Origin: Methylophaga sp. UBA3192
Lineage (GTDB): Bacteria; Pseudomonadota; Gammaproteobacteria; Nitrosococcales; Methylophagaceae
Assembly (NCBI GenBank): GCA_002363955.1
Contig: DEXE01000003.1
Coordinates: forward strand, 472,580-536,579
DNA: 64,000 nucleotides
Direction of reading: 5' to 3'
Under the pieces are notes generated by a model. It was not told the DNA's origin, ran no database searches, and saw only the letters and a program-made list of their open reading frames with translations. How positions within the stretch are numbered: position 1 is the stretch's first letter; each line of letters opens with the position of its first letter. Shown one piece after another: positions 34,919 to 43,495 of this stretch. A program made the position numbers and the translations under genes.

Positions 34919-35965
34919 ATGTTTGAACGTTTACGCGGGATATTCTCTAACGATCTGTCTATCGATCTGGGTACAGCCAATACGCTGATATATGTGCGGG
35001 GACGGGGCATCGTTTTAGATGAACCTTCCGTAGTGGCAATTCGACAGGATAAGGGGCCGGGCGGTCCTCGCTCGATTGCCGCCGTTGGTGCAGAAGCAAA
35101 AAGAATGTTGGGGCGAACCCCTGGAAATATCACGGCGATTCGACCATTGAAAGATGGGGTGATTGCTGACTTCACTGTCACCGAAAAAATGTTGCAGCAT
35201 TTTATTCGCAAAGTGCATGAAGGGCGCTTTTTAAAACCAAGTCCGCGCGTTTTAGTCTGTGTTCCTTGTGGATCCACTCAAGTTGAACGTCGGGCCATTC
35301 GTGAATCCGCTGCCGGTGCCGGAGCGCGTGATGTGTTTTTGATTGAAGAACCGATGGCAGCAGCCATTGGCGCTGGTATGCCAGTTGAAGAAGCCAGTGG
35401 TTCGATGGTATTGGATATCGGTGGTGGTACGACGGAAGTGGCCATTATTTCATTAAACGGTATTGTTTATTCAGCTTCTGTTCGTATCGGTGGCGATCTT
35501 TTTGATGAAGCAATTGTGAACTATGTGCGTCGTAATTACGGCACATTAATTGGTGAAGCCACTGCGGAAAAAATCAAAAAAGAAATTGGTTCAGCTTACC
35601 CGGGAAATGAAGTCAGAGAGATGGAAGTGCGTGGTCGTAATCTGGCCGAAGGCATACCTCGCAGTTTCACTTTGAACAGTAATGAAATACTCGAAGCTTT
35701 GCAGGATCCGCTTGCCGGTATTGTGGCTGCAGTGAAGACTGCTCTGGAGCAGACACCACCTGAACTGGGTGCTGACGTTGCTGAACGCGGTATTGTTTTA
35801 ACGGGTGGTGGGGCGCTGTTAAAAGATTTAGATCGCTTGCTGATGGAAGAAACTGGCTTGCCAGCCATTGTCGCAGAAGACCCGTTGACTTGTGTTGCCA
35901 GAGGTGGTGGCCGGGCGTTAGAACTTATCGACGAACGCGGGAGCGATGTATTTACGTTTGAATAG
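34919..35965 (+). CDS. mreB: Rod shape-determining protein MreB
   Basis: A 348-residue bacterial actin homologue that forms membrane-bound filaments guiding lateral wall synthesis. It begins M-F-E-R-L-R-G and has phosphate-1 motif S-I-D-L-G-T-A-N-T-L-I, phosphate-2 motif V-L-D-I-G-G-G-T-T-E, and the adenosine motif L-T-G-G-G-A-L. Full length. The 120-bp gap to gatC holds both divergent promoters. Confidence 0.97.
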   Translation: MFERLRGIFSNDLSIDLGTANTLIYVRGRGIVLDEPSVVAIRQDKGPGGPRSIAAVGAEAKRMLGRTPGNITAIRPLKDGVIADFTVTEKMLQHFIRKVHEGRFLKPSPRVLVCVPCGSTQVERRAIRESAAGAGARDVFLIEEPMAAAIGAGMPVEEASGSMVLDIGGGTTEVAIISLNGIVYSASVRIGGDLFDEAIVNYVRRNYGTLIGEATAEKIKKEIGSAYPGNEVREMEVRGRNLAEGIPRSFTLNSNEILEALQDPLAGIVAAVKTALEQTPPELGADVAERGIVLTGGGALLKDLDRLLMEETGLPAIVAEDPLTCVARGGGRALELIDERGSDVFTFE

Positions 35966-35992
35966 CCTTCAGTAAGATTGATGTTGGTATTT

Positions 35993-36031
35993 GACCTTTA
36001 CAAATAACACGCTTGTTTGTGAAGGTCTTTT
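35993..36031 (+). terminator. Intra-operon terminator between mreB and mreC
   Basis: Left arm 35993-36004 and right arm 36016-36027 form a 12-bp stem with a single T-G wobble and an 11-nt loop, followed by TTTT at 36028-36031. It would lower transcription of mreC and downstream genes relative to mreB, as is known for E. coli, where mreB is mostly monocistronic. Confidence 0.82.
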
Positions 36032-36049
36032 CATTTTCGGAACTGAGCC

Positions 36050-36982
36050 ATTAAACCGCTATTTACCCATACACCGTCGTTAAATACACGAATGCTACTT
36101 GCCGTAGTCGCTTCTGTATTGCTGTATTTTCTCGATACCCGGCTGGATTATTTCAAGCCCGTCAGAGCCACACTATCGACTGTTGTCTATCCGGTGCAGA
36201 AACTTGCCTCGATGCCGGATGATTTCGTCACTTGGTTTAGTGAGTTATTTCAGGGACATCAGCAGCTTCGCGAAAAAATCATGACACTGGAAGCGCAAAA
36301 CCTTACCAATAGTGTGCGGATGCAAAAAATGCAGGCACTGGAAAGTGAAAATATGCGTTTGCGAGAACTGCTCGGCTCATCATTTCGTTTACAGGAACGT
36401 GTTCAGGTCGCTGAATTGTTGAGTGTCGATTTAGATCCTTTTTATCAACATGTCATTATCGATAAAGGCGAATCGTTCGGTGTTTATGAAGGACAGCCAG
36501 TACTCGACTCATTAGGGGTCATGGGGCAGGTCGCTGAGGTGAGTCAGTTTTCCAGTCGCGTCGTATTGCTGACGGATCCAAGTCATAGTATTCCGGTACA
36601 AATTGTCAGAAATGGTTTACGTGCCGTGGTCACGGGACGGGGTTTGGGCGAAGCCTTACAGATGGAGTTTTTACCCCACAATGCCGACGTGCGTGTCGGT
36701 GATATGCTAGTGACTTCCGGTTTAGGTGGCCGTTTCCCGGTGGGGTATCCTGTTGGAACGGTAACCGCCGTTGATTTCCCACAAGGTAAATCTTTTGCTG
36801 AAATTGCGGTTGCACCAGCCGCACGTTTGTCGACCAGTCGAGAAGTCATGCTGGTATTGCCCGGTGAAAAAATTGACTTCGGCATTACTTACCCTTTGCA
36901 GATTGAAGAAGATGATCTGCCACTATTGGAACAGCCGCCTGCCACTGATGAAGTGGTGACGCCAGCAGAGGGAAATGACTGA
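36050..36982 (+). CDS. mreC: Rod shape-determining protein MreC, probable ATT start
   Basis: A 310-residue bitopic membrane protein that links MreB to the wall synthases; one N-terminal helix, a coiled coil (about 78-110) and beta domains with V-I-D-K-G and V-T-S-G-L-G-G-R-F-P. Reading the frame upstream of the first ATG (36092) gives I-K-P-L-F-T-H-T-P-S-L-N-T-R, matching the family N-terminus (E. coli begins M-K-P-I-F-S-R-G-P-S-L). A stop lies two codons before the ATT at 36050, and the only codon between is GCC, so ATT is the best start; GGA lies eight bases upstream. The ATG at 36092 lacks a ribosome binding site and would drop 14 conserved residues. It overlaps mreD by 1 nt. Confidence 0.9.
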   Translation: MKPLFTHTPSLNTRMLLAVVASVLLYFLDTRLDYFKPVRATLSTVVYPVQKLASMPDDFVTWFSELFQGHQQLREKIMTLEAQNLTNSVRMQKMQALESENMRLRELLGSSFRLQERVQVAELLSVDLDPFYQHVIIDKGESFGVYEGQPVLDSLGVMGQVAEVSQFSSRVVLLTDPSHSIPVQIVRNGLRAVVTGRGLGEALQMEFLPHNADVRVGDMLVTSGLGGRFPVGYPVGTVTAVDFPQGKSFAEIAVAPAARLSTSREVMLVLPGEKIDFGITYPLQIEEDDLPLLEQPPATDEVVTPAEGND

Positions 36983-37458
36983 TGGTATTGGTGAGACCAC
37001 AGCATAGTAGTGTGATTTACATTACCTTATTATTCGCCATATTGTTAATGCTGGTGCCAATACCGGATAGCCTGCGTTATGCACGGCCGGAATGGGTAGC
37101 AATGACATTGATTTATTGGGCTATGGCGTTACCGCAACGCGTTAGCATTGGTGTTGCCTGGTTAACCGGGCTGGTCATGGATTTGATTACGGGTGGTGTT
37201 CTCGGCATTCATGCGTTTGCCTATGCTCTGGTGATTTATCTGGTAGGCCGACTGCATTTACAGCTCCGCCAATACCCCCTATGGCAGCAAGCATTCACCA
37301 TATTATCTCTGGTTTTTCTGGTGCACTTTATCGTCATGTTAAATGCGCCCAGCAGCTTTAGTTTGACTAATTGGATGACTGTTCTGACAAGTACGCTGGT
37401 CTGGCCGCTGGTATATGCCGTATTAAGGAAAATACGTCGTAGTTTTCAGGTGAGCTGA
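36982..37458 (+). CDS. mreD: Rod shape-determining protein MreD
   Basis: A 158-residue inner-membrane protein with five to six predicted helices, part of the elongasome. Family features include P-E-W-V-A-M-T-L-I-Y-W and G-L-V-M-D-L-I-T-G-G-V-L-G. The ATG at 36982 shares a base with the mreC stop. PBP2 begins 2 bp after its stop. Confidence 0.93.
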   Translation: MVLVRPQHSSVIYITLLFAILLMLVPIPDSLRYARPEWVAMTLIYWAMALPQRVSIGVAWLTGLVMDLITGGVLGIHAFAYALVIYLVGRLHLQLRQYPLWQQAFTILSLVFLVHFIVMLNAPSSFSLTNWMTVLTSTLVWPLVYAVLRKIRRSFQVS

Positions 37459-37460
37459 TC

Positions 37461-39341
37461 GTGATCGATCCACGGCACCGACTTAAAGATCATTTTCGTG
37501 AAAGTCGTCTGGTGAGCAACCGGCTGATAATTGCCGGGCTTTTCTTTCTGGTATTGTTCGGCATTATCATTTTTCGGCTGGTGATGTTGCAGATTGTTGA
37601 CTTTGAACATTTTGATTCACTGTCAAATCGTAATCGTGTTGCTATTGAACCCTTACCACCTCAACGTGGACTGATTTACGATCGTAATGGGGTATTGCTC
37701 GCTGAAAATATTCCAACTTTCAGTTTGGAAGTCATTCCTGAAAAAGTGACGAATCTGGATGAGACCATCGCCGAACTGGCGGAGTTACTGTCTTTAACCG
37801 AAGAGGATGTTGCTGCTTTTAACGAGCGACGTAAACGTCACAGGGCTTTTGAAGAAATCGTTGTTCGTAATCAGCTGACGCAAAAAGAAGTTGCGCTGTT
37901 TTCAGTGAATCGGCATCGATTCCCTGGAGTTGATGTTGTGGGCCGACTGATTCGTCATTATCCCCAAGGGACACTTTTCGGCCATGCGGTGGGCTATGTT
38001 GGCCGTATCAATCAACAAGAGATGCAGGTTATTGATCGGCAGAATTACAAAGGCACCCTGCAGATTGGTAAAAATGGTGTTGAAAAGCAATATGAAGATC
38101 TGTTGCATGGCACAGTAGGCTATCGGCAGGTGGAAACGAATGTTCAGGGACGTACAGTCAGAGAACTGTTCAGTGAACCAGCCACGGCGGGCCAAGATCT
38201 CTATCTGCATTTAGATATACAGCTGCAAAAAGCCGCTTCAGAAGCATTAGGAGAATACAATGGCTCTGTCGTGGTGCTGGACACGCGCAATGGTGGTGTT
38301 CTGGCCATGGTCAGTAAGCCTGAGTACGATCCCAATGCATTCGTGACCGGGATTAGCACCACAGACTATGCAGCGTTAAGAGATAATCCTGAGCAACCTT
38401 TATTTAATCGTGCCTTGCGCGGTCATTACCCTCCGGGTTCTACATTTAAACCCTTTGTTGCATTAGCGGGACTGGAGTTGAATGTGGTCACTGAGCAAAG
38501 CCGGACTTATTGCCCCGGTTTTTACAGGCTTCCAGGACATGAGCACCGTTATCGTTGCTGGCGGCGACAGGGACATGCCCATGTCGATCTGAAAAGCGCC
38601 ATGGCAGAATCCTGTGATGTCTATTTTTACGATTTGGCTCATGCCCTGGGCATTGATCGGCTGCATGGCTTTCTGGATTATTTTGGTTTTGGTAAACGCT
38701 CAGGAATTGATGTGCCTGGGGAGAGTGCGGGACTGTCACCTTCAAGGGAGTGGAAACGGGCCCAACGAAATCAGGCCTGGTTTCCGGGGGAAACGTTGAT
38801 TTCAGGCATTGGCCAAGGCTTTAATCAAACAACACCTTTGCAGTTGGCTCATGCCACTGCGACATTGGGTATGTTAGGTACTGTATATAAACCGCAGCTG
38901 GTACGTGCCACAAAATCAGATAGTGATGATGGTATGCAATTGATTGGGGGACAACAGACTGACAGTCTGCCAATTCAGAAATCGAGTAATTGGCAGGCTG
39001 TCATTGAATCCATGGTTGAAGTGGTGCATGGCAAACGCGGAACGGCACGGCATATTGGAGAAGACTTGCCATTCAAAATTGCGGGTAAAACCGGCACAGC
39101 TCAGGTATTTGGGATTGCACAGGATGCAAAATATGATGCAGAAACCCTGGCGAAAAAACTGCATGATCATGCTTTGTTTGTCGCTTTTGCCCCTGCAGAT
39201 GCCCCTGAAATTGCTATTTCGGTTATTGTCGAAAATGGTGGCAGTGGCAGTGCCGTCGCAGCACCCATCGCCCGAAAACTGATTGATGTGTATTTTGGTA
39301 TAGAAACAGAGAAAGAGAGCGATGAGCCAATTACTGAATGA
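37461..39341 (+). CDS. mrdA: Penicillin-binding protein 2, peptidoglycan transpeptidase
   Basis: A 626-residue class B transpeptidase for cell elongation. It has one transmembrane helix (about 22-42), the dimerisation/pedestal region with P-P-Q-R-G-L-I-Y-D-R-N-G, and a penicillin-binding domain with catalytic S327 in G-S-T-F-K, the S-C-D motif, and K-T-G-T-A. The GTG at 37461 follows AGGTGAGC. It overlaps rodA by 20 nt. It works with RodA and is activated by MreC. Confidence 0.95.
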   Translation: MIDPRHRLKDHFRESRLVSNRLIIAGLFFLVLFGIIIFRLVMLQIVDFEHFDSLSNRNRVAIEPLPPQRGLIYDRNGVLLAENIPTFSLEVIPEKVTNLDETIAELAELLSLTEEDVAAFNERRKRHRAFEEIVVRNQLTQKEVALFSVNRHRFPGVDVVGRLIRHYPQGTLFGHAVGYVGRINQQEMQVIDRQNYKGTLQIGKNGVEKQYEDLLHGTVGYRQVETNVQGRTVRELFSEPATAGQDLYLHLDIQLQKAASEALGEYNGSVVVLDTRNGGVLAMVSKPEYDPNAFVTGISTTDYAALRDNPEQPLFNRALRGHYPPGSTFKPFVALAGLELNVVTEQSRTYCPGFYRLPGHEHRYRCWRRQGHAHVDLKSAMAESCDVYFYDLAHALGIDRLHGFLDYFGFGKRSGIDVPGESAGLSPSREWKRAQRNQAWFPGETLISGIGQGFNQTTPLQLAHATATLGMLGTVYKPQLVRATKSDSDDGMQLIGGQQTDSLPIQKSSNWQAVIESMVEVVHGKRGTARHIGEDLPFKIAGKTGTAQVFGIAQDAKYDAETLAKKLHDHALFVAFAPADAPEIAISVIVENGGSGSAVAAPIARKLIDVYFGIETEKESDEPITE

Positions 39342-40494
39342 TCGTCGCAATCCACCCAGAACGATAAGCCCGTTGTTGCAGGATCGTCGCAAGGTCTCCA
39401 GAGTTCACTGGACTTCTATACTGCAGCGTATTCATCTGGATGGTTTATTGGTGCTGGGAATCGTGGCGCTGATGGTATTTAGTGCTGTGGTATTGTACAG
39501 CAGCGGCGGTGAAGATATCAGCTTGTTAATTCGCCAGGGTGTGCGTATGGCGATCGCCATTGCTGCCATGATTATTCTGGCACAAATCCAACCTGACAGA
39601 TTTAAGGATATGGCTTTTTGGGTGTATGGCATCGGCGTTTTAATGTTGGTTGCAGTATTGCTGTTTGGCACGATTGGCAAAGGTGCACAACGCTGGCTTG
39701 ATTTAGGATTTTTTCGCTTTCAGCCATCTGAAATAATGAAGTTGGCAGTGCCTCTGGCTGTCGCCGTTTATCTGGCCGAGCGACCTCTGCCCCCCAGTTT
39801 TGCAAGATTGTTTATGGCTTTGCTGATGATTGCCATTCCGGTGGTGCTCATTGGTAAGCAACCGGACTTGGGAACTGCATTGTTGATCGCCAGCTCAGGC
39901 CTGATTGTGGTGTTTTTGTCGGGTATGTCGTGGCGATTGCTCATGAGTTTTATAGTACTTTGCGCTTCCGCTGCCCCGGTATTATGGTATTTCATGCATG
40001 ATTATCAGCGGCGACGGGTGATGACCTTGTTTAACCCTGAGTCAGATCCACTTGGCGCCGGGTATCACATTATCCAGTCAAAAATTGCGATTGGTTCCGG
40101 TGGTTTGCATGGACGGGGGTGGTTGCAGGGAACACAGTCACATCTGGAGTTTTTACCGGAACGATCCACCGATTTTATTTTTGCTGTGATTGCAGAAGAA
40201 TTCGGTTTGATTGGTCTGGTGATGTTAATCACAGTTTATCTGTTGATTACGGCAAGAGGTCTATATATTGCCGCTCAGGCGCAGATGAGTTACATGAAAT
40301 TATTGGCGGGCAGTATTGCCATTACTTTTCTGGTCTACGTATTTGTTAATGTAGGAATGGTTACTGGTTTATTACCCGTTGTCGGGGTGCCGCTGCCACT
40401 TATCAGCTATGGAGGCACATCAATGGTGACCTTGCTGGCAGGCTTCGGTATCCTGATGTCTATACACACCCATCGGAGGATGATGTCACCGTGA
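39322..40494 (+). CDS. rodA: Rod shape-determining glycosyltransferase RodA
   Basis: A 390-residue SEDS-family peptidoglycan polymerase with about ten transmembrane helices. The motifs K-Q-P-D-L-G-T-A, S-H-L-E-F-L-P-E-R-S-T-D-F-I-F and P-L-P-L-I-S-Y-G-G-T-S are all present, including the essential Asp of the periplasmic loop. The N-terminus is about 20 residues longer than usual and carries two repeats of the form L-x-x-D-R-R. It overlaps mltB by 4 nt. Confidence 0.95.
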   Translation: MSQLLNDRRNPPRTISPLLQDRRKVSRVHWTSILQRIHLDGLLVLGIVALMVFSAVVLYSSGGEDISLLIRQGVRMAIAIAAMIILAQIQPDRFKDMAFWVYGIGVLMLVAVLLFGTIGKGAQRWLDLGFFRFQPSEIMKLAVPLAVAVYLAERPLPPSFARLFMALLMIAIPVVLIGKQPDLGTALLIASSGLIVVFLSGMSWRLLMSFIVLCASAAPVLWYFMHDYQRRRVMTLFNPESDPLGAGYHIIQSKIAIGSGGLHGRGWLQGTQSHLEFLPERSTDFIFAVIAEEFGLIGLVMLITVYLLITARGLYIAAQAQMSYMKLLAGSIAITFLVYVFVNVGMVTGLLPVVGVPLPLISYGGTSMVTLLAGFGILMSIHTHRRMMSP

Positions 40495-41471
40495 AGAAGC
40501 ATATTGTAGCCACACTTATGGGCCTGATGCTGACGCCAGCTTATGCCAATCCAGAGTTACCTGATTTGGATAAATTTATTGACGAAATGGTGCAGGAGCA
40601 CGATTTCAATAGAGCTGAACTTGAAGCATTGTTTGACCAGGTGGAAGTCAAGGACAGTATCCTTAAAGCGATTTCAAGACCAGCGGAGAAAAGTAAGCCG
40701 TGGTATGAATATCGCGAAATTTTTCTGGACCAGGCGCGTATTAATGCCGGTGTTGCCTACTGGAAAAAACACGAAGCGGCTTTGACGCGGGCGGAAGAAG
40801 AGCTGGGTGTGCCGGCAGAGATTATCCTGGCTATTCTTGGTGTAGAAACGCGTTTTGGTGGCAATATGGGAAGTTTCCGGGTGGTAGATGCTTTATCAAC
40901 ACTGGCGTTTCGTTACCCGCCGCGTAGTCCGTTTTTCCGTTCGGAATTGAAAAACTTCTTAATCCTGACGCGTGAGGAGGAAATGTCACAGCTGGAGCCA
41001 GTAGGGTCTTATGCCGGTGCGATGGGTCTTGGGCAATTTATGCCAAGCAGTTTCCGAGAGTATGCAGTGGATTTTGATGGTGATGGTCATCGCGATATCT
41101 GGAAAAACCCGACGGATGCCATTGGCAGTATTGCCAATTATTTACGTCGCCACGGTTGGCAGCCTGGCCAGACAATAGTTCACGCGACACAATATCAAGG
41201 TAACGATTTACCTCAGGATTTGGTTGATCGTGGGTTAAAGCCCAGCATAACCCGTGAAGAATTACGCAAGTCAGGATTGTCGACTGCCGATTTACCAGAA
41301 GGCGATGATGCTATTACTGTTTTCAGTCTGACTCAGCCGGGTGGCGAAGAACTCTGGTTAGGACGGCAGAATTTTTATGCGATTACCCGTTACAATCACA
41401 GTCGTATGTATGCCATGGCGGTTGTGCAACTGTCCGAAGAGATTCGTAATACTTATGAGTCCTCAAAATGA
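40491..41471 (+). CDS. mltB: Lytic murein transglycosylase B
   Basis: A 326-residue periplasmic lytic transglycosylase (GH103) that cuts peptidoglycan glycan strands with formation of 1,6-anhydromuramic acid. A signal peptide ends after A19 without a lipobox, so it is a soluble form. The catalytic glutamate is E119 in L-G-V-E-T-R-F-G. The segment G-A-M-G-L-G-Q-F-M-P-S-S-F and D-F-D-G-D-G-H-R-D-I are typical. The GTG start overlaps rodA (GTGA). Confidence 0.94.
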   Translation: MKKHIVATLMGLMLTPAYANPELPDLDKFIDEMVQEHDFNRAELEALFDQVEVKDSILKAISRPAEKSKPWYEYREIFLDQARINAGVAYWKKHEAALTRAEEELGVPAEIILAILGVETRFGGNMGSFRVVDALSTLAFRYPPRSPFFRSELKNFLILTREEEMSQLEPVGSYAGAMGLGQFMPSSFREYAVDFDGDGHRDIWKNPTDAIGSIANYLRRHGWQPGQTIVHATQYQGNDLPQDLVDRGLKPSITREELRKSGLSTADLPEGDDAITVFSLTQPGGEELWLGRQNFYAITRYNHSRMYAMAVVQLSEEIRNTYESSK

Positions 41472-42316
41472 AACGCCATATAGTTAGGCATTTAAGTTTA
41501 TCGTTGGTGCTTGTTAATCTGTGGTCCTGCGGAACGATCACAGAACAACAGGATGGTGCGCCCAGAGTCAAACCGGATGTGGCAAATATTCCGGATGCCG
41601 TACCGCGAGATGAGCCCCGCAGTAAATATGGAAATCCCGCTTCTTATGAAGTATTTGGCAAACGTTATTACACACTTGCCAGCAGTGAAAATTATGTGGA
41701 ACGAGGTAAAGCGTCATGGTACGGCACCAAGTTTCATGGCCGGCGAACTTCCAGTGGCGAGCCTTACGATATGTATGCCATGACAGCAGCACATAAAACC
41801 TTACCATTACCAAGTTATGCTGAAGTGACCAATCTGGATAATGGACGTAAAATCGTGGTTAAAATTAATGACCGAGGTCCATTTCATGATGATCGGCTGA
41901 TTGATTTATCCTATAGTGCTGCCACGAAATTAGGCATTATCGATAAAGGCACTGGCAATGTTGAAGTCCGCGCAATCACTAAAAAGAATGTGACGGCATC
42001 TGCTAACATCAGAGCGACTGAAAATGTTGCCAAAGCCGCCTCTGTTTCCAATGCGGTGGCACCAACCAGCACAATTGGAAAAGTAGTATTGTTCCTGCAG
42101 GTCGGGGCTTTCAGCACGATGAGTCGTGCGGAACAAATCAGACAGCAAGTTCAACAACAGATCGAAGAACGGGTGCATATTTCCCCTGTTGAACGTGCTC
42201 AAACGCCACTATATCGAGTCAGAGTCGGACCACTGGAAAGTGCTGAGTATGGCGAACGCATTGCCAGCAGGCTAGTGGATATGGGATTTTCCGATACCCG
42301 TATTGTGACCGAATAA
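41468..42316 (+). CDS. rlpA: RlpA family septal ring lytic transglycosylase
   Basis: A 282-residue envelope protein. The signal sequence ends in L-W-S-C21, a somewhat unusual lipobox because of the Trp. It has the double-psi beta-barrel with G-K-A-S-W-Y-G-x-K-F-H-G-R-R-T-S-S-G-E and V-K-I-N-D-R-G-P-F, which holds the catalytic Asp, and a C-terminal SPOR domain (about 200-280) that binds denuded glycan. It overlaps mltB by 4 nt. Confidence 0.93.
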   Translation: MKRHIVRHLSLSLVLVNLWSCGTITEQQDGAPRVKPDVANIPDAVPRDEPRSKYGNPASYEVFGKRYYTLASSENYVERGKASWYGTKFHGRRTSSGEPYDMYAMTAAHKTLPLPSYAEVTNLDNGRKIVVKINDRGPFHDDRLIDLSYSAATKLGIIDKGTGNVEVRAITKKNVTASANIRATENVAKAASVSNAVAPTSTIGKVVLFLQVGAFSTMSRAEQIRQQVQQQIEERVHISPVERAQTPLYRVRVGPLESAEYGERIASRLVDMGFSDTRIVTE

Positions 42317-42340
42317 CGTTTTTACACTTGAGAGTAACTA

Positions 42341-43489
42341 ATGATTAAATTGTTAAAAATGAGTCTGGCAGGTTTGCTATTCAGTGTTTCAACACTGACA
42401 GCAGCCGGCATGATTACACCGAATCCAACTGCACCATCTATCGCTGGCACTGCTCATATTTTGCAGGATTATGACAGTGGTCATATTCTGATGTCAGAAA
42501 ATGCTGACGAACGCCTTCCACCCGCCAGTATTACCAAACTGATGACATCTTATGTGGTGTCACAGGAAATTCATGACGGCAACATTAATCTTGATGATGA
42601 AGTGTTAATTAGTGAAAAAGCCTGGCGAATGATTGGTTCGCGGAGTTTTATTGAGGTGAATACCAGAGTCACTGTAGAAGCTTTATTAAGAGGCATGATC
42701 GTACAGTCTGGCAATGATGCTGCGGTAGCACTGGCTGAACATGTCGCAGGCAGTGAAGAAGTCTTTGCCCAGATGATGAATCAATATGCTCAAAAACTTG
42801 GTATGTTCAATACCAATTATGAAAATGCCACCGGGTTACCCGGGCCGGAGCACTATACTACAGCCCATGATATTGCGATCCTTTCTGCGGCATTGATTCG
42901 CGATTTTCCCGAGCATTACAAATGGTATGCCGAAAAGGAATATACCTATAACGGTATCACCCAACACAATCGTAATAAGTTGCTATGGCGTGATAATACT
43001 GTCGATGGTTTGAAAACCGGTCATACCGAAGAAGCCGGTTTTTGTTTGTCTGCATCAGCCAAGCGCGATGGTATGCGTTTAATTGCTGTTGTAATGGGAA
43101 CTGCCAGTGAGAACGCTCGTGCTCAGGAAATCCAGAAGATGTTTAATTTTGGATTTCGTTTTTTTGAAACGCATCAACTCTATGCTGCCGATGAAGCGAT
43201 TACTCAGACTAAAGTCTGGAAAGGTGAAACCAAACAATTGAACCTGGGTTTGGCTCAGCCGTTATCGATTACTGTTCCGCGCGGCCGCTATAAAGATTTA
43301 CAGGCCTCCACTAATATTCAGCAACCGGTTGTAGCACCGATAGTCAAAGGTACTGAGCTGGGTGAAGTTGAGATCCGTCTGGGAGACGAAGTGGTTGCTC
43401 AGCAAAAGCTGGTGGCTGTAGAAAATATTGAAAAAGGCAGCTGGTGGAGAAGAATCCTGGACAGCTTGTTAATGCTGATCTGGGGTTAA
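42341..43489 (+). CDS. dacA: D-alanyl-D-alanine carboxypeptidase (PBP5/6 type)
   Basis: A 382-residue low-molecular-mass penicillin-binding protein that trims pentapeptides. It has a signal peptide and the three active-site motifs S63-I-T-K, S-G-N and K-T-G, then the all-beta PBP5 C-terminal domain and an amphipathic C-terminal helix (W-W-R-R-I-L-D-S-L) that anchors it to the membrane. It is 24 bp after rlpA. Confidence 0.95.
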   Translation: MIKLLKMSLAGLLFSVSTLTAAGMITPNPTAPSIAGTAHILQDYDSGHILMSENADERLPPASITKLMTSYVVSQEIHDGNINLDDEVLISEKAWRMIGSRSFIEVNTRVTVEALLRGMIVQSGNDAAVALAEHVAGSEEVFAQMMNQYAQKLGMFNTNYENATGLPGPEHYTTAHDIAILSAALIRDFPEHYKWYAEKEYTYNGITQHNRNKLLWRDNTVDGLKTGHTEEAGFCLSASAKRDGMRLIAVVMGTASENARAQEIQKMFNFGFRFFETHQLYAADEAITQTKVWKGETKQLNLGLAQPLSITVPRGRYKDLQASTNIQQPVVAPIVKGTELGEVEIRLGDEVVAQQKLVAVENIEKGSWWRRILDSLLMLIWG

Positions 43490-43495
43490 TAAGAC

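Noticed and set aside
38916..39392. 158-residue open frame opposite mrdA/rodA
   Set aside because: Antisense shadow of PBP2, with odd cysteine- and phenylalanine-rich composition.
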